Part shown: positions 1 to 7,273 of the stretch, piece after piece
Position numbering within the stretch: position 1 is the stretch's first letter
Layout: each line of letters begins with the position of its first letter
Assembly (NCBI GenBank): GCA_018435055.1
Contig: JAHDOA010000004.1
Coordinates: forward strand, 124,001-188,000
Length of the DNA: 64,000 nt
Source of the DNA: Pelotomaculum sp.
GTDB lineage: Bacteria > Bacillota > Desulfotomaculia > Desulfotomaculales > Pelotomaculaceae
Direction of reading: 5' to 3'
Program-made: the position numbers and the translations under genes
Notes under the pieces: model-generated
The model's database searches: none
Seen by the model: only the letters and a program-made list of their open reading frames with translations
What the model was told of the DNA's origin: nothing

Positions 1-215
1 TCCACAGTTTTGGCGTTAAATAAATCGAAGGTAAACCCTTTATTATAAAACACACCCTCAATATCTTCCTCTCCCCGGGCGCCGAAATTCCATTTGGCCA
101 CCAGGGCGACGTCAGAGCCGGTATATTCATCGGTAAACCTGGCCAGGGTCGACAAAAAAGCGGTACTGGCCAGCGCCAGAATGATCAGTATTAATAGAAT
201 CTTCCCCTGTTTCAT
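1..215 (-). CDS. TasA/camelysin-like secreted protein, 3' end cut by window edge
   Basis: The first 71 residues of a secreted protein are present; the C-terminus lies beyond the window. It starts at an ATG behind a GAGGTG ribosome site. The N-terminus has two lysines, a hydrophobic segment, then ARFTDEYTGSDVALVAKWNF. This is the same pattern as the two TasA-like proteins at 2278 and 3664: a SipW-type signal peptide followed by a T/S-rich cleavage zone and an ALVAKW motif. It lies 11 bp downstream of the signal peptidase gene that probably processes it. A biofilm fibre or surface role is inferred from the family, not shown. Confidence 0.7.
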   Translation of the reverse strand, partial: MKQGKILLILIILALASTAFLSTLARFTDEYTGSDVALVAKWNFGARGEEDIEGVFYNKGFTFDLFNAKTV

Positions 216-226
216 TTGTCACCACC

Positions 227-763
227 TCATTTGCCGTCCTCCCGGCGCCGCGCCTTCTTCACCTTTACACAAATATTCCCGCCATAAATATAAAGGAGAA
301 CCAGCAGGGCTAGAAACGCCATGCCGGCTGGCCTTTTTAAAAACACCATGGCCACACCGACCCTGGGGATAGTCAATAACACCTTTCCTACAAACTGTTC
401 CGGCCTGACCGTGTCGTCCGCGGTATTGTTATTGTCGCCCTTTAAAACAAACATGCCGTTTTCCTCGCCGACAATACGGTGGGTAAAAATCGTCCGCCCA
501 TCCAAATATGAGGCGACGTCGCCAATCTTATATTTTTCCGCCGCCTGTTCGCGGATGATCACCACGTCACCGGGGTAGATGGCCGGCTCCATGGAGCCGG
601 AGAGCACAATCAACGGGGCAAAGCCCCACACTTTGGGTACCGGGTTGTGGGTGACGGCTTTGTTAATCCCCAGGTAGAAGTTTATTATAATCAGTAAGGT
701 TAAAAAGCCCAGCGGCACATAAATAAGCAGCGCGATCAGCGTTTTTTTTCGTTTTTCATTCAA
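227..763 (-). CDS. Signal peptidase I, SipW/archaeal (S26B) type
   Basis: A 178-residue membrane serine protease. An N-terminal transmembrane segment (about 10-30) is followed by LSGSMEPAIYPGDVV, which carries the catalytic Ser. A second block, FTHRIV, has His where bacterial SPase I has Lys, which marks the ER/SipW class. The GDNN block and a C-terminal hydrophobic helix (about 145-165) complete the fold. SipW enzymes cleave TasA-type signal peptides, and this gene sits directly between a surface protein and a TasA-like gene. It is a paralogue of the enzyme at 4812. Confidence 0.85.
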   Translation of the reverse strand: MNEKRKKTLIALLIYVPLGFLTLLIIINFYLGINKAVTHNPVPKVWGFAPLIVLSGSMEPAIYPGDVVIIREQAAEKYKIGDVASYLDGRTIFTHRIVGEENGMFVLKGDNNNTADDTVRPEQFVGKVLLTIPRVGVAMVFLKRPAGMAFLALLVLLYIYGGNICVKVKKARRREDGK

Positions 764-783
764 TGATTTTTACAGCCCCTCTA

Positions 784-1947
784 TCAACTTTGCGCCTTGA
801 CCTTGATGATTAAGCTGTAGGAGTAACCGGAGTTATCCGCAAAACGGGCATAGTCATTATCCCTTTCTCCCTCCGGCCAATACCAGTCCAGGGTATACTT
901 CACGTCTTCCCCTCCGGCCAGCGTCGCGTCCTGATTTAGCTCTTGCACAGTACACCAGTCGCTATCGTTTCCTGCCACATAAAAGCCTTGCGCTTTGAGC
1001 CGGTAGACCATGGGGATCTTATTAGTGGCGGGCAGGGTATCGAATGCTGTAAAAGAGACATTATAACTGGTGGGATGATCATTCCTACTGTTATCCACCG
1101 TGAATTGGTAGCTGCCCCGCATGCCCGGGGCAATGCGCTTTTTGGCCCCGAAAATATTCACATTTACCGCGCTCTCCCGGCCATAGCGCACCGTGGTCGC
1201 CGTGTCAAAAACGCCAAAATTATCCGGCGGAGACGGAGGGTTAGGACCGTCCGGCGGCTCTTCCGGTTCCTCCGGGGGAACCGGGGGTACGGGAGGTTCT
1301 TCCGGCTCTGCCGGGGGAACCGGCGGCGCCGGAGGATTTGGCGGCAAGGGCTCTTCCGCCTTTTCAGGTTCCAGGCCCAATTCCACTTTTTCCAGGCCGA
1401 TCACTTTGCCGTCCCCATCTGTTCTCAGGACAAGGGTAACCACTTCCAGCACCTTGACGTCCACTGCCACTTGAAAAACGAGCGTCCCATCGGAGAGGCG
1501 GACTAATTCAACGTCTTTTACCTCTAAGGTCCGTTCAATTTCAATATCACATTTGGCTAGCACATTTCCGTCCTTGTCCAGAACACCGACGATATGCGCG
1601 CCCTCCTCCACGTCCAAAAAGATAAAATACCCTTCGGCGTCAGTCCAGGTATAGCGCGGCGCGCTTTGTAGCTTAATCATCCCATGCGCGTAAGGGGTTT
1701 TGTCCGTATAAACAACCCTGCCTTTTAAGTCAATGCGCCGCAGGACCGGCACGGGCACCTCTTTGGCGGGAAAGAGAAAATCATGGATCCTCTCCAATAT
1801 GCCGGGGCCTGGCCTGTTCATGCGCGCATCGGGCAGGGGTGAATCCAGAACAAACACCGCTTCCCCCGGGCCCACCGTATCGCGGATCATGCCATAAGTA
1901 GGTACGGCAATGTAGGCGATGATCATGGTCAGGATTAGAACCAGCAC
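784..1947 (-). CDS. Secreted or membrane-anchored proline-rich protein with carboxypeptidase-regulatory-like domain
   Basis: A 387-residue protein with one N-terminal transmembrane segment (LVLILTMIIAYIAV). It has a carboxypeptidase-regulatory-like beta domain (about 70-125, with DAEGYFIFLDVEEG), a long Pro/Glu spacer (about 195-245), and a C-terminal beta domain ending YSLIIKVKAQS that resembles the TasA-like proteins. The listed GTG start has no ribosome site. The open frame continues upstream through the basic KKNYGNKFK to a CTG at 1998, which lies 5 nt behind AGGTG, so translation may begin there. It is probably a cell-surface or matrix protein of the TasA locus; its exact function is unknown. 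Confidence 0.6.
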   Translation of the reverse strand: MLVLILTMIIAYIAVPTYGMIRDTVGPGEAVFVLDSPLPDARMNRPGPGILERIHDFLFPAKEVPVPVLRRIDLKGRVVYTDKTPYAHGMIKLQSAPRYTWTDAEGYFIFLDVEEGAHIVGVLDKDGNVLAKCDIEIERTLEVKDVELVRLSDGTLVFQVAVDVKVLEVVTLVLRTDGDGKVIGLEKVELGLEPEKAEEPLPPNPPAPPVPPAEPEEPPVPPVPPEEPEEPPDGPNPPSPPDNFGVFDTATTVRYGRESAVNVNIFGAKKRIAPGMRGSYQFTVDNSRNDHPTSYNVSFTAFDTLPATNKIPMVYRLKAQGFYVAGNDSDWCTVQELNQDATLAGGEDVKYTLDWYWPEGERDNDYARFADNSGYSYSLIIKVKAQS

Positions 1948-2250
1948 AAAAGTCTTGAATTTGTTCCCGTAATTTTTTTTTAAGATAGCCTGACCCAGAA
2001 AATCACCTCGCTCCGTGTGTTGGTCCGCCCCCGGCGCCGGGCTCTACAGCAAGGGCCGCAAAAAGTTTTGCAGCACCTGCCGGAGAGCCGAAGAGGCCCT
2101 CTATTATATATTAGATTCTACGATCCGCTCTGGCAACCGGCCCTGCGGGGCCGGCGCTACTGGTCCTGCCTGGTAGCCGGTACAGCAGGGTTACTGGTTC
2201 CAGCGTGTTGCCTGCCCACCCGTGTCACTGATCCCACGGGGGCGCCGTAC

Positions 2251-2268
2251 CAGCGGGTTCTTGAACCC
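2251..2268 (-). terminator. Hairpin just downstream of the TasA-like gene
   Basis: A perfect inverted repeat, GCGGGTTC then GAACCCGC, lies 10 bp beyond the stop codon at 2278. There is no clear T-run, so it may be an mRNA-stabilising or processing hairpin rather than a true terminator. The rest of 2000-2250 is GC-rich with imperfect repeats and shows no supportable gene. Confidence 0.35.
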
Positions 2269-2277
2269 GCCGGGTTA

Positions 2278-2952
2278 TTAGCCCTCCGGGGTTGTTGGTG
2301 CTATTTGCGTTGCTGTTGTAGTGATTGTTAAAACATAGTTCGTTCTAGAGGCGCCTGCAGAGGCCTGACCAAGTTCGGTATCTTCCTCATCACTGGCAAC
2401 TAAGCCAGCACCGTCGCCAACTTCATAAGGCCATCTCCAATAAACTGTTTGTGTAGCAGTACCATTTGTTTCTGCCACTTTCTTAAACTTATTTAGTAAA
2501 TTTAAGGCATTTTGAAGAGCGGTGAGACTATTATATATAGTATCCTCCTCCCCGAAATTTCCCAGGCAATACTGAATTGGTACATCAGCTCCAGTTTTAG
2601 AGAAGGCAAATTCAACTTTTGCCGCTACATCACTGTTGTTTGTAACACTTAAGATAAAATCCCCACTAACGCCCGGGGCAATAATATTTTGTGTGCCGTC
2701 TGTAGCTATAATATTTTCATTATATGCGTGGGAAAATAAATCAAGTTCCGCTTCCGCTGGGTCGTCTGGTGAAATTGCGAAATCATGGCTCCCATCCGTT
2801 ACATCCAAGTCCCACTTGGCAATTAGCGCCGTGTCCTGTCCCGAGTACTCGCTGGTATACTTGGCGAAGGTGCCCGAGATCATCACGGTGGAGATAAAGC
2901 ATAGCACCAGCAGCAGCGCAGAGACGCGAAAAATGCGGTTTTTGTTTTTCAT
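2278..2952 (-). CDS. TasA/camelysin-like matrix protein (copy 1)
   Basis: A 224-residue protein with a SipW-type signal peptide (basic KNKNR, hydrophobic core, cleavage region near SGTFAKYTS). A mature beta-rich domain follows, containing ALIAKWDL, IIAPGVSG and a terminal NYVLTITTTATQ strand, as in TasA/CalY proteins. The first 30 or so codons and the upstream DNA are almost identical to the neighbour at 3664, while the mature domains diverge strongly. It probably forms surface fibres or matrix after processing by the adjacent SipW-type peptidase. Expression is likely linked to the c-di-GMP riboswitch upstream of 5474, if read-through reaches here. Confidence 0.75.
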   Translation of the reverse strand: MKNKNRIFRVSALLLVLCFISTVMISGTFAKYTSEYSGQDTALIAKWDLDVTDGSHDFAISPDDPAEAELDLFSHAYNENIIATDGTQNIIAPGVSGDFILSVTNNSDVAAKVEFAFSKTGADVPIQYCLGNFGEEDTIYNSLTALQNALNLLNKFKKVAETNGTATQTVYWRWPYEVGDGAGLVASDEEDTELGQASAGASRTNYVLTITTTATQIAPTTPEG

Positions 2953-3385
2953 GTTTTCATCCCTTCTTTCCCTTCTTTTATTTTTTTACAGATAAACCTT
3001 TCTGCCGCCCTATAGTAATTAGCGCATTTTTGGCGTGGGTATTGATCTACCCTGCGCCGCCTCTCAATCACCTCTCCATATAAGAGTACAAATTACGCAA
3101 GAACAAAATGTTTGTTATTTAACGCATTCACGCAGCCCGCGGGGGATCATTGCTTGCCCCCGTCCCGCGCGCTTTTGGCGCGGCTGGCTCAGATAATGAT
3201 CACGGGGATGATCAGATAAGCACAAAACTCCGGAGCGATGATATAATTACCTTCGGCTTTTTTTCTTATATTTTAGCATATAAGCGTGAGAAAAAGTATA
3301 TGACTGCCCCAAACAAAAGGTTATTATTTACTGTATTAACGTTTTCTGCGGCGGGTCGTTGCCGCCCCCGTCCTGGCCCGCTTTC
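2851..3385. repeat. Segmental duplication, copy 1 (partner 4333-4869)
   Basis: About 535 bp nearly identical to 4333-4869. It covers the signal-peptide codons of the TasA-like gene, its leader DNA, and the last 45 or so bp of a signal peptidase gene (matching 4812-4869). Here the peptidase tail is an orphan, because the rest of that gene is absent. The gap 2953-3663 holds this duplicated leader, then non-repeated sequence with a GC-rich hairpin near 3612-3646 (TTGCAGGGGCTGCG pairing with CGCAGCCTCTGCAA). Confidence 0.85.
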
Positions 3386-3663
3386 GGCTTCACGCTGCTT
3401 TATTTCTATTGTATTTCAGGCGTTTCCTGCTCCGCATATACAACAGATTTGGTTGTATCATAGGGCCATACCCATTTTACTAAAATCAAGACGTTTTCAT
3501 CAATATCCAAGTCGGGCCTTATAGTACATGGGGATGTGTGGAAAACCTGTATGATATGCCTCAAGCAGCGGTCGCCCTGTGCGGTTAACCGGCGCCCGGC
3601 TTTCGGCTGCCTTGCAGGGGCTGCGCGAACCCCGCAGCCTCTGCAAGAGAGCCGAAGGCTCTC

Positions 3664-4434
3664 TTAATTTTCTGGTCCTGGAGTTTTTTGGGTCGCTGCA
3701 ATTTCGAGTTTAAGAACATAACTATCACGCGTTAGCCCGGCGGGCTGTGATGCATTACCAATAGCAGTATCATTGGCATCTGTCCATGCACCGCCATATC
3801 CTGACCCCACAAAATCTGCGCTTGCTAATTTGGCAGTATCATGTTCACTTACATTATACGGCCATTTCCAACTAACTGTTTCATCAACTAATATTGGCCC
3901 GGCAGGGTTTTCACCTTTCGCAGTAGCTGTATTTGTAACAACATATGTCCCATCAGAACCTGTTATTGTTGATGTGGAATCACTTTCTGCTTTGCCTATA
4001 ATAGCATCCGCTAGTTCATCCAGATCATAATAAATGGTTGTGAAATTATCTATCGAATACTGAATAGGCACTGTGTCGCTCGCATCTCCACTTTTTGTAA
4101 ATTTAAAAGTTAGGTCGGCGTCTACATCCGCGTCATAGGAAAATTGGACACCAAACGATCCTTTTATGCCGGGAGCAATTAGATAATTGTCACCGTCTTT
4201 TTCATAAATGTTGGTTGTATAGTCATGATCCCAAATCGGAAGATCATAGATGCCTGCTACCGTCTCCCCAGTAAATGAAGTGCTTGTCAAACTCCATCTC
4301 GCCACCAGCGCCGTATCCTGCCCGGCATATGTGCTGGTGTACTTGGCGAAGGTGCCCGAGATCATCACGGTGGAGATAAAGCATAGCACCAGCAGCAGCG
4401 CAGAGACGCGAAAAATGCGGTTTTTGTTTTTCAT
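3664..4434 (-). CDS. TasA/camelysin-like matrix protein (copy 2)
   Basis: A 256-residue secreted protein with the same signal peptide as the copy at 2278, then TSTYAGQDTALVARW and the IAPGIKG block, ending in a YVLKLEIAAT strand. The mature part carries acidic and Thr-rich inserts absent from copy 1. It follows the SipW-type peptidase gene (4812) in the same direction, the usual sipW-tasA order. The shared signal peptide with divergent mature domains suggests duplication followed by diversification or recombination of the exported part. Confidence 0.75.
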   Translation of the reverse strand: MKNKNRIFRVSALLLVLCFISTVMISGTFAKYTSTYAGQDTALVARWSLTSTSFTGETVAGIYDLPIWDHDYTTNIYEKDGDNYLIAPGIKGSFGVQFSYDADVDADLTFKFTKSGDASDTVPIQYSIDNFTTIYYDLDELADAIIGKAESDSTSTITGSDGTYVVTNTATAKGENPAGPILVDETVSWKWPYNVSEHDTAKLASADFVGSGYGGAWTDANDTAIGNASQPAGLTRDSYVLKLEIAATQKTPGPEN

Positions 4435-4869
4435 GTTTTCATCCCTTCTTTCCCTTCTTTTATTTTTTTGCAGACAAACCTTTCTGCCGCCCTATAGTAA
4501 TTAGCGCATTTGTGGCGTGGGTATTGATTCACCCTGCGCCGCCTCTCAATCACCTCTCCAGATAAGAGTACAAATTACGCAAAAACAAAATGTTTGTTAT
4601 TTAACGCATTCACGCAGCCCGCGGGGGATCATTGCTTGCCCCCGTCCCGCGCGCTTTTGGCGCGGCTGGCTCAGACAATGATCACGGGGATGATCTGATA
4701 AGCACAAAACCCCGGAGCGATTATATAATTATCTTCGGCGTTTTGACTGATATTTTTAGCATATAAGCGTGAGAAAGAGAATATGACTGGCGCAAAACTA
4801 AAGCTTATTATTTACTGTATTAACGTTTTTCGCGGCGGGTCGTTGCCGCCCCCGTCCCGGCCCGCTTTC
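4333..4869. repeat. Segmental duplication, copy 2 (partner 2851-3385)
   Basis: The complete version of the duplicated block. It spans the start of the TasA-like gene at 3664-4434, the 377-bp leader between it and the signal peptidase, and the peptidase's 3' end. The gap 4435-4811 contains only this leader, including A/T-rich stretches and a conserved TGATCACGGGGATGATC near-palindrome at about 4679-4695 that is also present in copy 1. Confidence 0.85.
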
Positions 4870-5474
4870 AACGCGGCCAGCTCCGCTTCCAGTTCCGCTT
4901 CCCGGGCGCTCTTGTTCTTATTGCGCCTGCCCCGGGAGAGGATGTCGTAAATAATAAACAAACAGAGGGGTGTCACTACAAAAACCAGCATGCCGATTGG
5001 CGTTTGCAGGAACAGGGCAAACCTCCCCAACCCGGCCCCCCGCCAGATATACAGGCCCTCAATTTTTTCCGGCAGCACACTGGTCGCGTCCATGCCGACG
5101 TTGGCGTCACCTTTGGTTAAAAAGGACAACCCCCCTTCGGTTTTGATTTCCGTCACCCGGTGTGACACCATGATGTCGTTTTCCACCCGGAAAGAAATCA
5201 CATCGCCTACTTTAACGTTCTCCGGGGCAACCTCTCTGGTAACAATTAAATCTCCGGCCATTATCTCCGGTTCCATGGAGCCGGATAAAACAATAAACGG
5301 TTTATATCCCAAAAAATCTGGTACTTTATCCGGGTATGCGTAAGACTTGATAATCATGGTCATGTTGATGATGAAAATACTTGCCAGAACCAGGCATACA
5401 ACATAGCCAACGCCTGTTAACGCTTTCCCCAAGGTTGATTTTTTATTAGCCAGCTCTTCAGTCTGTCCTCCCAT
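4812..5474 (-). CDS. sipW: Signal peptidase I, SipW type, with coiled C-terminal tail
   Basis: A 220-residue membrane protease. An N-terminal transmembrane helix (about 25-45) precedes VLSGSMEPEIMAGDLI (catalytic Ser), VSHRVTEI (His replacing the usual Lys) and TKGDANVGMD. A second helix (about 165-185) and a charged E/A/R-rich tail ending in a GGG linker follow. The ATG at 5474 was chosen over the upstream one at 5507 because AAAGGGG lies at the right distance. It is the first gene behind the c-di-GMP riboswitch, so it probably leads the TasA-type operon and processes those pre-proteins. Confidence 0.85.
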   Translation of the reverse strand: MGGQTEELANKKSTLGKALTGVGYVVCLVLASIFIINMTMIIKSYAYPDKVPDFLGYKPFIVLSGSMEPEIMAGDLIVTREVAPENVKVGDVISFRVENDIMVSHRVTEIKTEGGLSFLTKGDANVGMDATSVLPEKIEGLYIWRGAGLGRFALFLQTPIGMLVFVVTPLCLFIIYDILSRGRRNKNKSAREAELEAELAALKAGRDGGGNDPPRKTLIQ

Positions 5475-5598
5475 TAACAATGCCCCTTTCAAAATGTTAT
5501 AAATCACCAGAAAAATTATACCATATTAACTAGCATATTTTCTAATAATTTACTATTATTATGGGTTTAAGGAAAACATTGTATTTGTTTTTGCGATT

Positions 5599-5632
5599 AA
5601 AAAAGACTGCGCGAAAAATAATTTCGGCAGTC
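5599..5632 (-). terminator. Intrinsic terminator of the riboswitch expression platform
   Basis: On the minus strand GACTGC-CGAAA pairs with TTTCG-CGCAGTC, followed by six T. It directly abuts the aptamer, and its 5' arm (GACTGCC) overlaps the aptamer's 3' strand. This is the geometry of a transcription-termination riboswitch in which ligand binding and terminator formation can be mutually exclusive. Confidence 0.85.
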
Positions 5633-5710
5633 GGACCATCATATCACCTCTTGGTGATTTAGACTCCTGACTTTGCGCCCCAGCCTTTCAGCTGGTTTGC
5701 CTTTTCAAGT
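5626..5710 (-). ncRNA. Cyclic-di-GMP-I (GEMM) riboswitch aptamer
   Basis: On the minus strand the elements occur in the family order: GGCAAACC, a short stem with a GAAA-type loop (AGCTGAAAGGCTGG), GGCGCAAAG, a GTCTAAA stretch, a stem ATCACC/GGTGAT, then GGTCCGACTGCCG closing the helix. This matches the GEMM-I consensus seen in clostridia. It sits between a TTGACA promoter and a terminator, 150 bp upstream of the SipW/TasA-type genes. Control of a matrix locus by c-di-GMP is therefore inferred. Ligand specificity was read by eye only. Confidence 0.85.
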
Positions 5711-5728
5711 CATTTGTAATTCTTAACA

Positions 5729-5757
5729 GTTACTAGCTAAAATTAAATAGATGTCAA
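5729..5757 (-). promoter_or_regulatory. Promoter for riboswitch/sipW transcript
   Basis: A perfect -35 TTGACA (5752-5757) is followed at 16-17 bp by a weak -10 (TAGTAA/AGTAAC). It lies about 20 bp upstream of the aptamer. The -10 is poor, so the start point is uncertain. Confidence 0.45.
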
Positions 5758-5830
5758 CGCTTATCACAAATAGATAATTTTTCAAACCACCCTCTGAACA
5801 GTATATGCCAGGGTTACTACTCAGTCAATA

Positions 5831-5934
5831 TGTGTCAGGGGGACGGGGTTGTTGACACTTTTTTGCCTCAACCTGCAGTATTTGTGTCAGGGGGACGGGG
5901 TTGTTGACACCTTTTTTGCCTCAACCTGCAGTAC
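5831..5934 (+). repeat. Two tandem copies of the dispersed GTGTCA hairpin repeat
   Basis: A unit of about 50 bp occurs twice. Each has a GTGTCA...TGACAC hairpin core (5832-5858 and 5884-5910) with GGGGGACGGGGTTGT between the arms, then a T-run, then GCCTCAACCTGCAGTA. Further copies lie at 6677, 39997 and 45901. It looks like a REP-type or small non-autonomous mobile repeat; the T-run after the hairpin could also end plus-strand transcripts. Confidence 0.8.
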
Positions 5935-5998
5935 TTACGTTGCAGTGATATATTTTTTTAAGGCCGCCCCGGGCTATAACCATCATCGGGGATAAGCC

Positions 5999-6028
5999 TT
6001 AACAATCGTTTACATAGTGTGGTATAAT
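5999..6028 (+). promoter_or_regulatory. Promoter of toxin-antitoxin operon
   Basis: TTAACA (5999-6004), an 18-bp spacer and a perfect TATAAT (6023-6028) lie 50 bp before the antitoxin start. Short A/T repeats between the -10 and the ribosome site could be an autoregulatory operator. Confidence 0.65.
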
Positions 6029-6077
6029 TAGCATACAATAATACAACAATATTACTTATTTTTTAGGAGAGTGGGAA

Positions 6078-6362
6078 ATGATGAATATACGGCCATCTGC
6101 AGCAATACGTAAAAATTACAATGAAATTTCTGAACTTTGCAAACGCACAGGTGAACCCGTTTATTTAACCAAAAATGGCAGCGGCGACCTTGTAGTCATG
6201 GATATAGTTGCTTTTACCCAGCGCGAAAGTTTGCTGAAGCTTAAGGGAAAGCTCATGCAATCGGATATTGACATCCAAAAAGGGCGTACCTATTCCGTGG
6301 AGGAAACAGCAGCCGCCATGCGCAAGGCTGTGGCGGAGGTTGCTGATGCCGGAAAAGAATAG
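6078..6362 (+). CDS. Phd/YefM-family antitoxin
   Basis: A 94-residue protein beginning MNIRPSAAIRKNYNEIS, with the PVYLTKNGSGDLVVMD core typical of Phd/YefM DNA-binding antitoxins. The C-terminal half is helical and charged, which would neutralise the toxin. AGGAGAG lies just before the start. Its end overlaps the toxin start by 17 bp, so the two are translationally coupled. It probably represses its own promoter at 5999. Confidence 0.85.
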   Translation: MMNIRPSAAIRKNYNEISELCKRTGEPVYLTKNGSGDLVVMDIVAFTQRESLLKLKGKLMQSDIDIQKGRTYSVEETAAAMRKAVAEVADAGKE

Positions 6363-6663
6363 GCCTTATACGGTAAAAATCACTGAAACCGCCTGGGAAA
6401 TGCTCATTTTTCATGCGCGTTTTCTCGCTAATGTGAACATGCCGGCCGCTAACAGGCTTATAGATACCTTCGTTAAAATGACCGACAGTCTTGCCGCACT
6501 GCCGGAGCGCAACCCCTGGCTGGAACATGACGCCATTCCTTTTCAAAAATACCGCAAGTTGCTGTTTGACAAACACTATATGGCTCTATATCAGGTACAG
6601 GAAAACACTATCTATGTAACAGCCGTTTTGGATTGCCGGCAGGATTATATTTGGCTGCTGTAG
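6346..6663 (+). CDS. RelE/ParE-family toxin
   Basis: A 105-residue protein. The ATG at 6346 (MPEKNRPYTVKITE) was chosen because it lies inside the antitoxin's end, as is usual for these pairs. It shows the RelE/ParE fold pattern: an N-terminal strand, a helical pair (AANRLIDTFVKMTDSLAALPERNP), then YRKLLFDKHYMALYQV and a final VTAVLDCRQDY strand. The family cleaves mRNA at the ribosome or poisons gyrase; which applies here cannot be told. A dispersed hairpin repeat starts 14 bp after the stop. Confidence 0.8.
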   Translation: MPEKNRPYTVKITETAWEMLIFHARFLANVNMPAANRLIDTFVKMTDSLAALPERNPWLEHDAIPFQKYRKLLFDKHYMALYQVQENTIYVTAVLDCRQDYIWLL

Positions 6664-6709
6664 GTGTCAGGGGTAGGTGTCAGGGGGACGGGGTTGTTGA
6701 CACCTTTTT
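6664..6709 (+). repeat. Dispersed GTGTCA hairpin repeat with a partial copy in front
   Basis: A broken half copy (GTGTCAGGGG at 6664) is followed by a full GTGTCA...TGACAC hairpin (6677-6703) and a T-run. It sits just behind the toxin stop and may act as its terminator. Confidence 0.75.
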
Positions 6710-6768
6710 GTTCCTCCAAGGCAATACCCCCGTTTACACTAATAAATATACCTTTATTCAGGCAATCT

Positions 6769-7047
6769 TTATTCCGTATCCCGTTTCACATAGCCATACA
6801 AAGTACATTCAAATATATGGGCAACTACAAGATTTGCGCCCTCGGGCAAAGAAGTCCATGTCCTGCAATAGGGGCAAGCCGGCTGTAAAACTCTGCCCGA
6901 CATGGACCCGCTTTCGTTAAAACATTTTCCCGGTCTGGGAAACTCTCCCTCCTGCAGGCAGCAATCATTGCCTGCTCCTGTGCCCCCGCCTATATTTGCC
7001 AGCAGCTCATCATCCAATGGTATAGTTTTGATTTTTTTATCACTCAT
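6769..7047 (-). CDS. Small Cys-rich peptide with double-glycine-type leader (putative bacteriocin/RiPP-like)
   Basis: A 92-residue peptide from the ATG at 7047, which has GGTG six bases upstream (the in-frame start at 7059 is less likely). The first 22 residues end in LDDELLANIGGG, like the leaders of double-glycine secreted peptides. The remaining 70 residues contain six cysteines (CC, KCF, ACPYC, FEC). No modifying enzyme is adjacent. Its promoter carries the same heptamer direct repeats as the neighbouring transporter and gldA genes, so it is probably part of that regulon. A secreted signal or antimicrobial role is a guess; a zinc-binding peptide is an alternative. Confidence 0.55.
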   Translation of the reverse strand: MSDKKIKTIPLDDELLANIGGGTGAGNDCCLQEGEFPRPGKCFNESGSMSGRVLQPACPYCRTWTSLPEGANLVVAHIFECTLYGYVKRDTE

Positions 7048-7128
7048 AATGATCACCATAGATCTTTTCTACGAAATGATGGTTATGGAGCCGGGCTTTT
7101 CTTGAGCTTTTATACTTTTATCTATTTG

Positions 7129-7162
7129 ATTGTATCAAGCAATGACTAACAAAAGGACTAAC
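7129..7162 (-). promoter_or_regulatory. SARP-type operator and -10, site A (peptide gene)
   Basis: On the minus strand: GTTAGTC, 5 nt, GTTAGTC, 9 nt, TACAAT. The spacing is identical to sites B, D and E. There is no -35 box, as expected for an activator-dependent promoter. It lies about 70 bp upstream of the small peptide gene. Confidence 0.7.
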
Positions 7163-7189
7163 AAAAAGTAAAAAAATAGAAATGCTCTT

Positions 7190-7273
7190 TAATCTTTTCC
7201 ACCAAAGACCAATTGAATGTTGTTATAATAGTTTTCAATTTTTGTGTGGCGAGTTGTGCCAACAAAGCATCAT
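7190..7273 (+). pseudogene. Deletion scar: regulator promoter joined to serine-hydrolase gene fragment
   Basis: 7190-7232 matches the promoter of the regulator (about 11045-11087, sharing TTGTTATAATAGTT). It runs straight into 41 bp (7233-7273) matching the AmpC-like gene at 15602-15642 with one mismatch. That in turn abuts the ABC ATPase stop codon. This is the same gene order as the intact copy to the right, with regulator and hydrolase almost wholly deleted. Confidence 0.8.

Noticed and set aside
943-1506. Long plus-strand open frames rich in Arg or Gly/Ser opposite the proline-rich gene
   Set aside because: They are mirror frames of the Pro/Glu spacer; no ribosome site and composition explained by the opposite strand.
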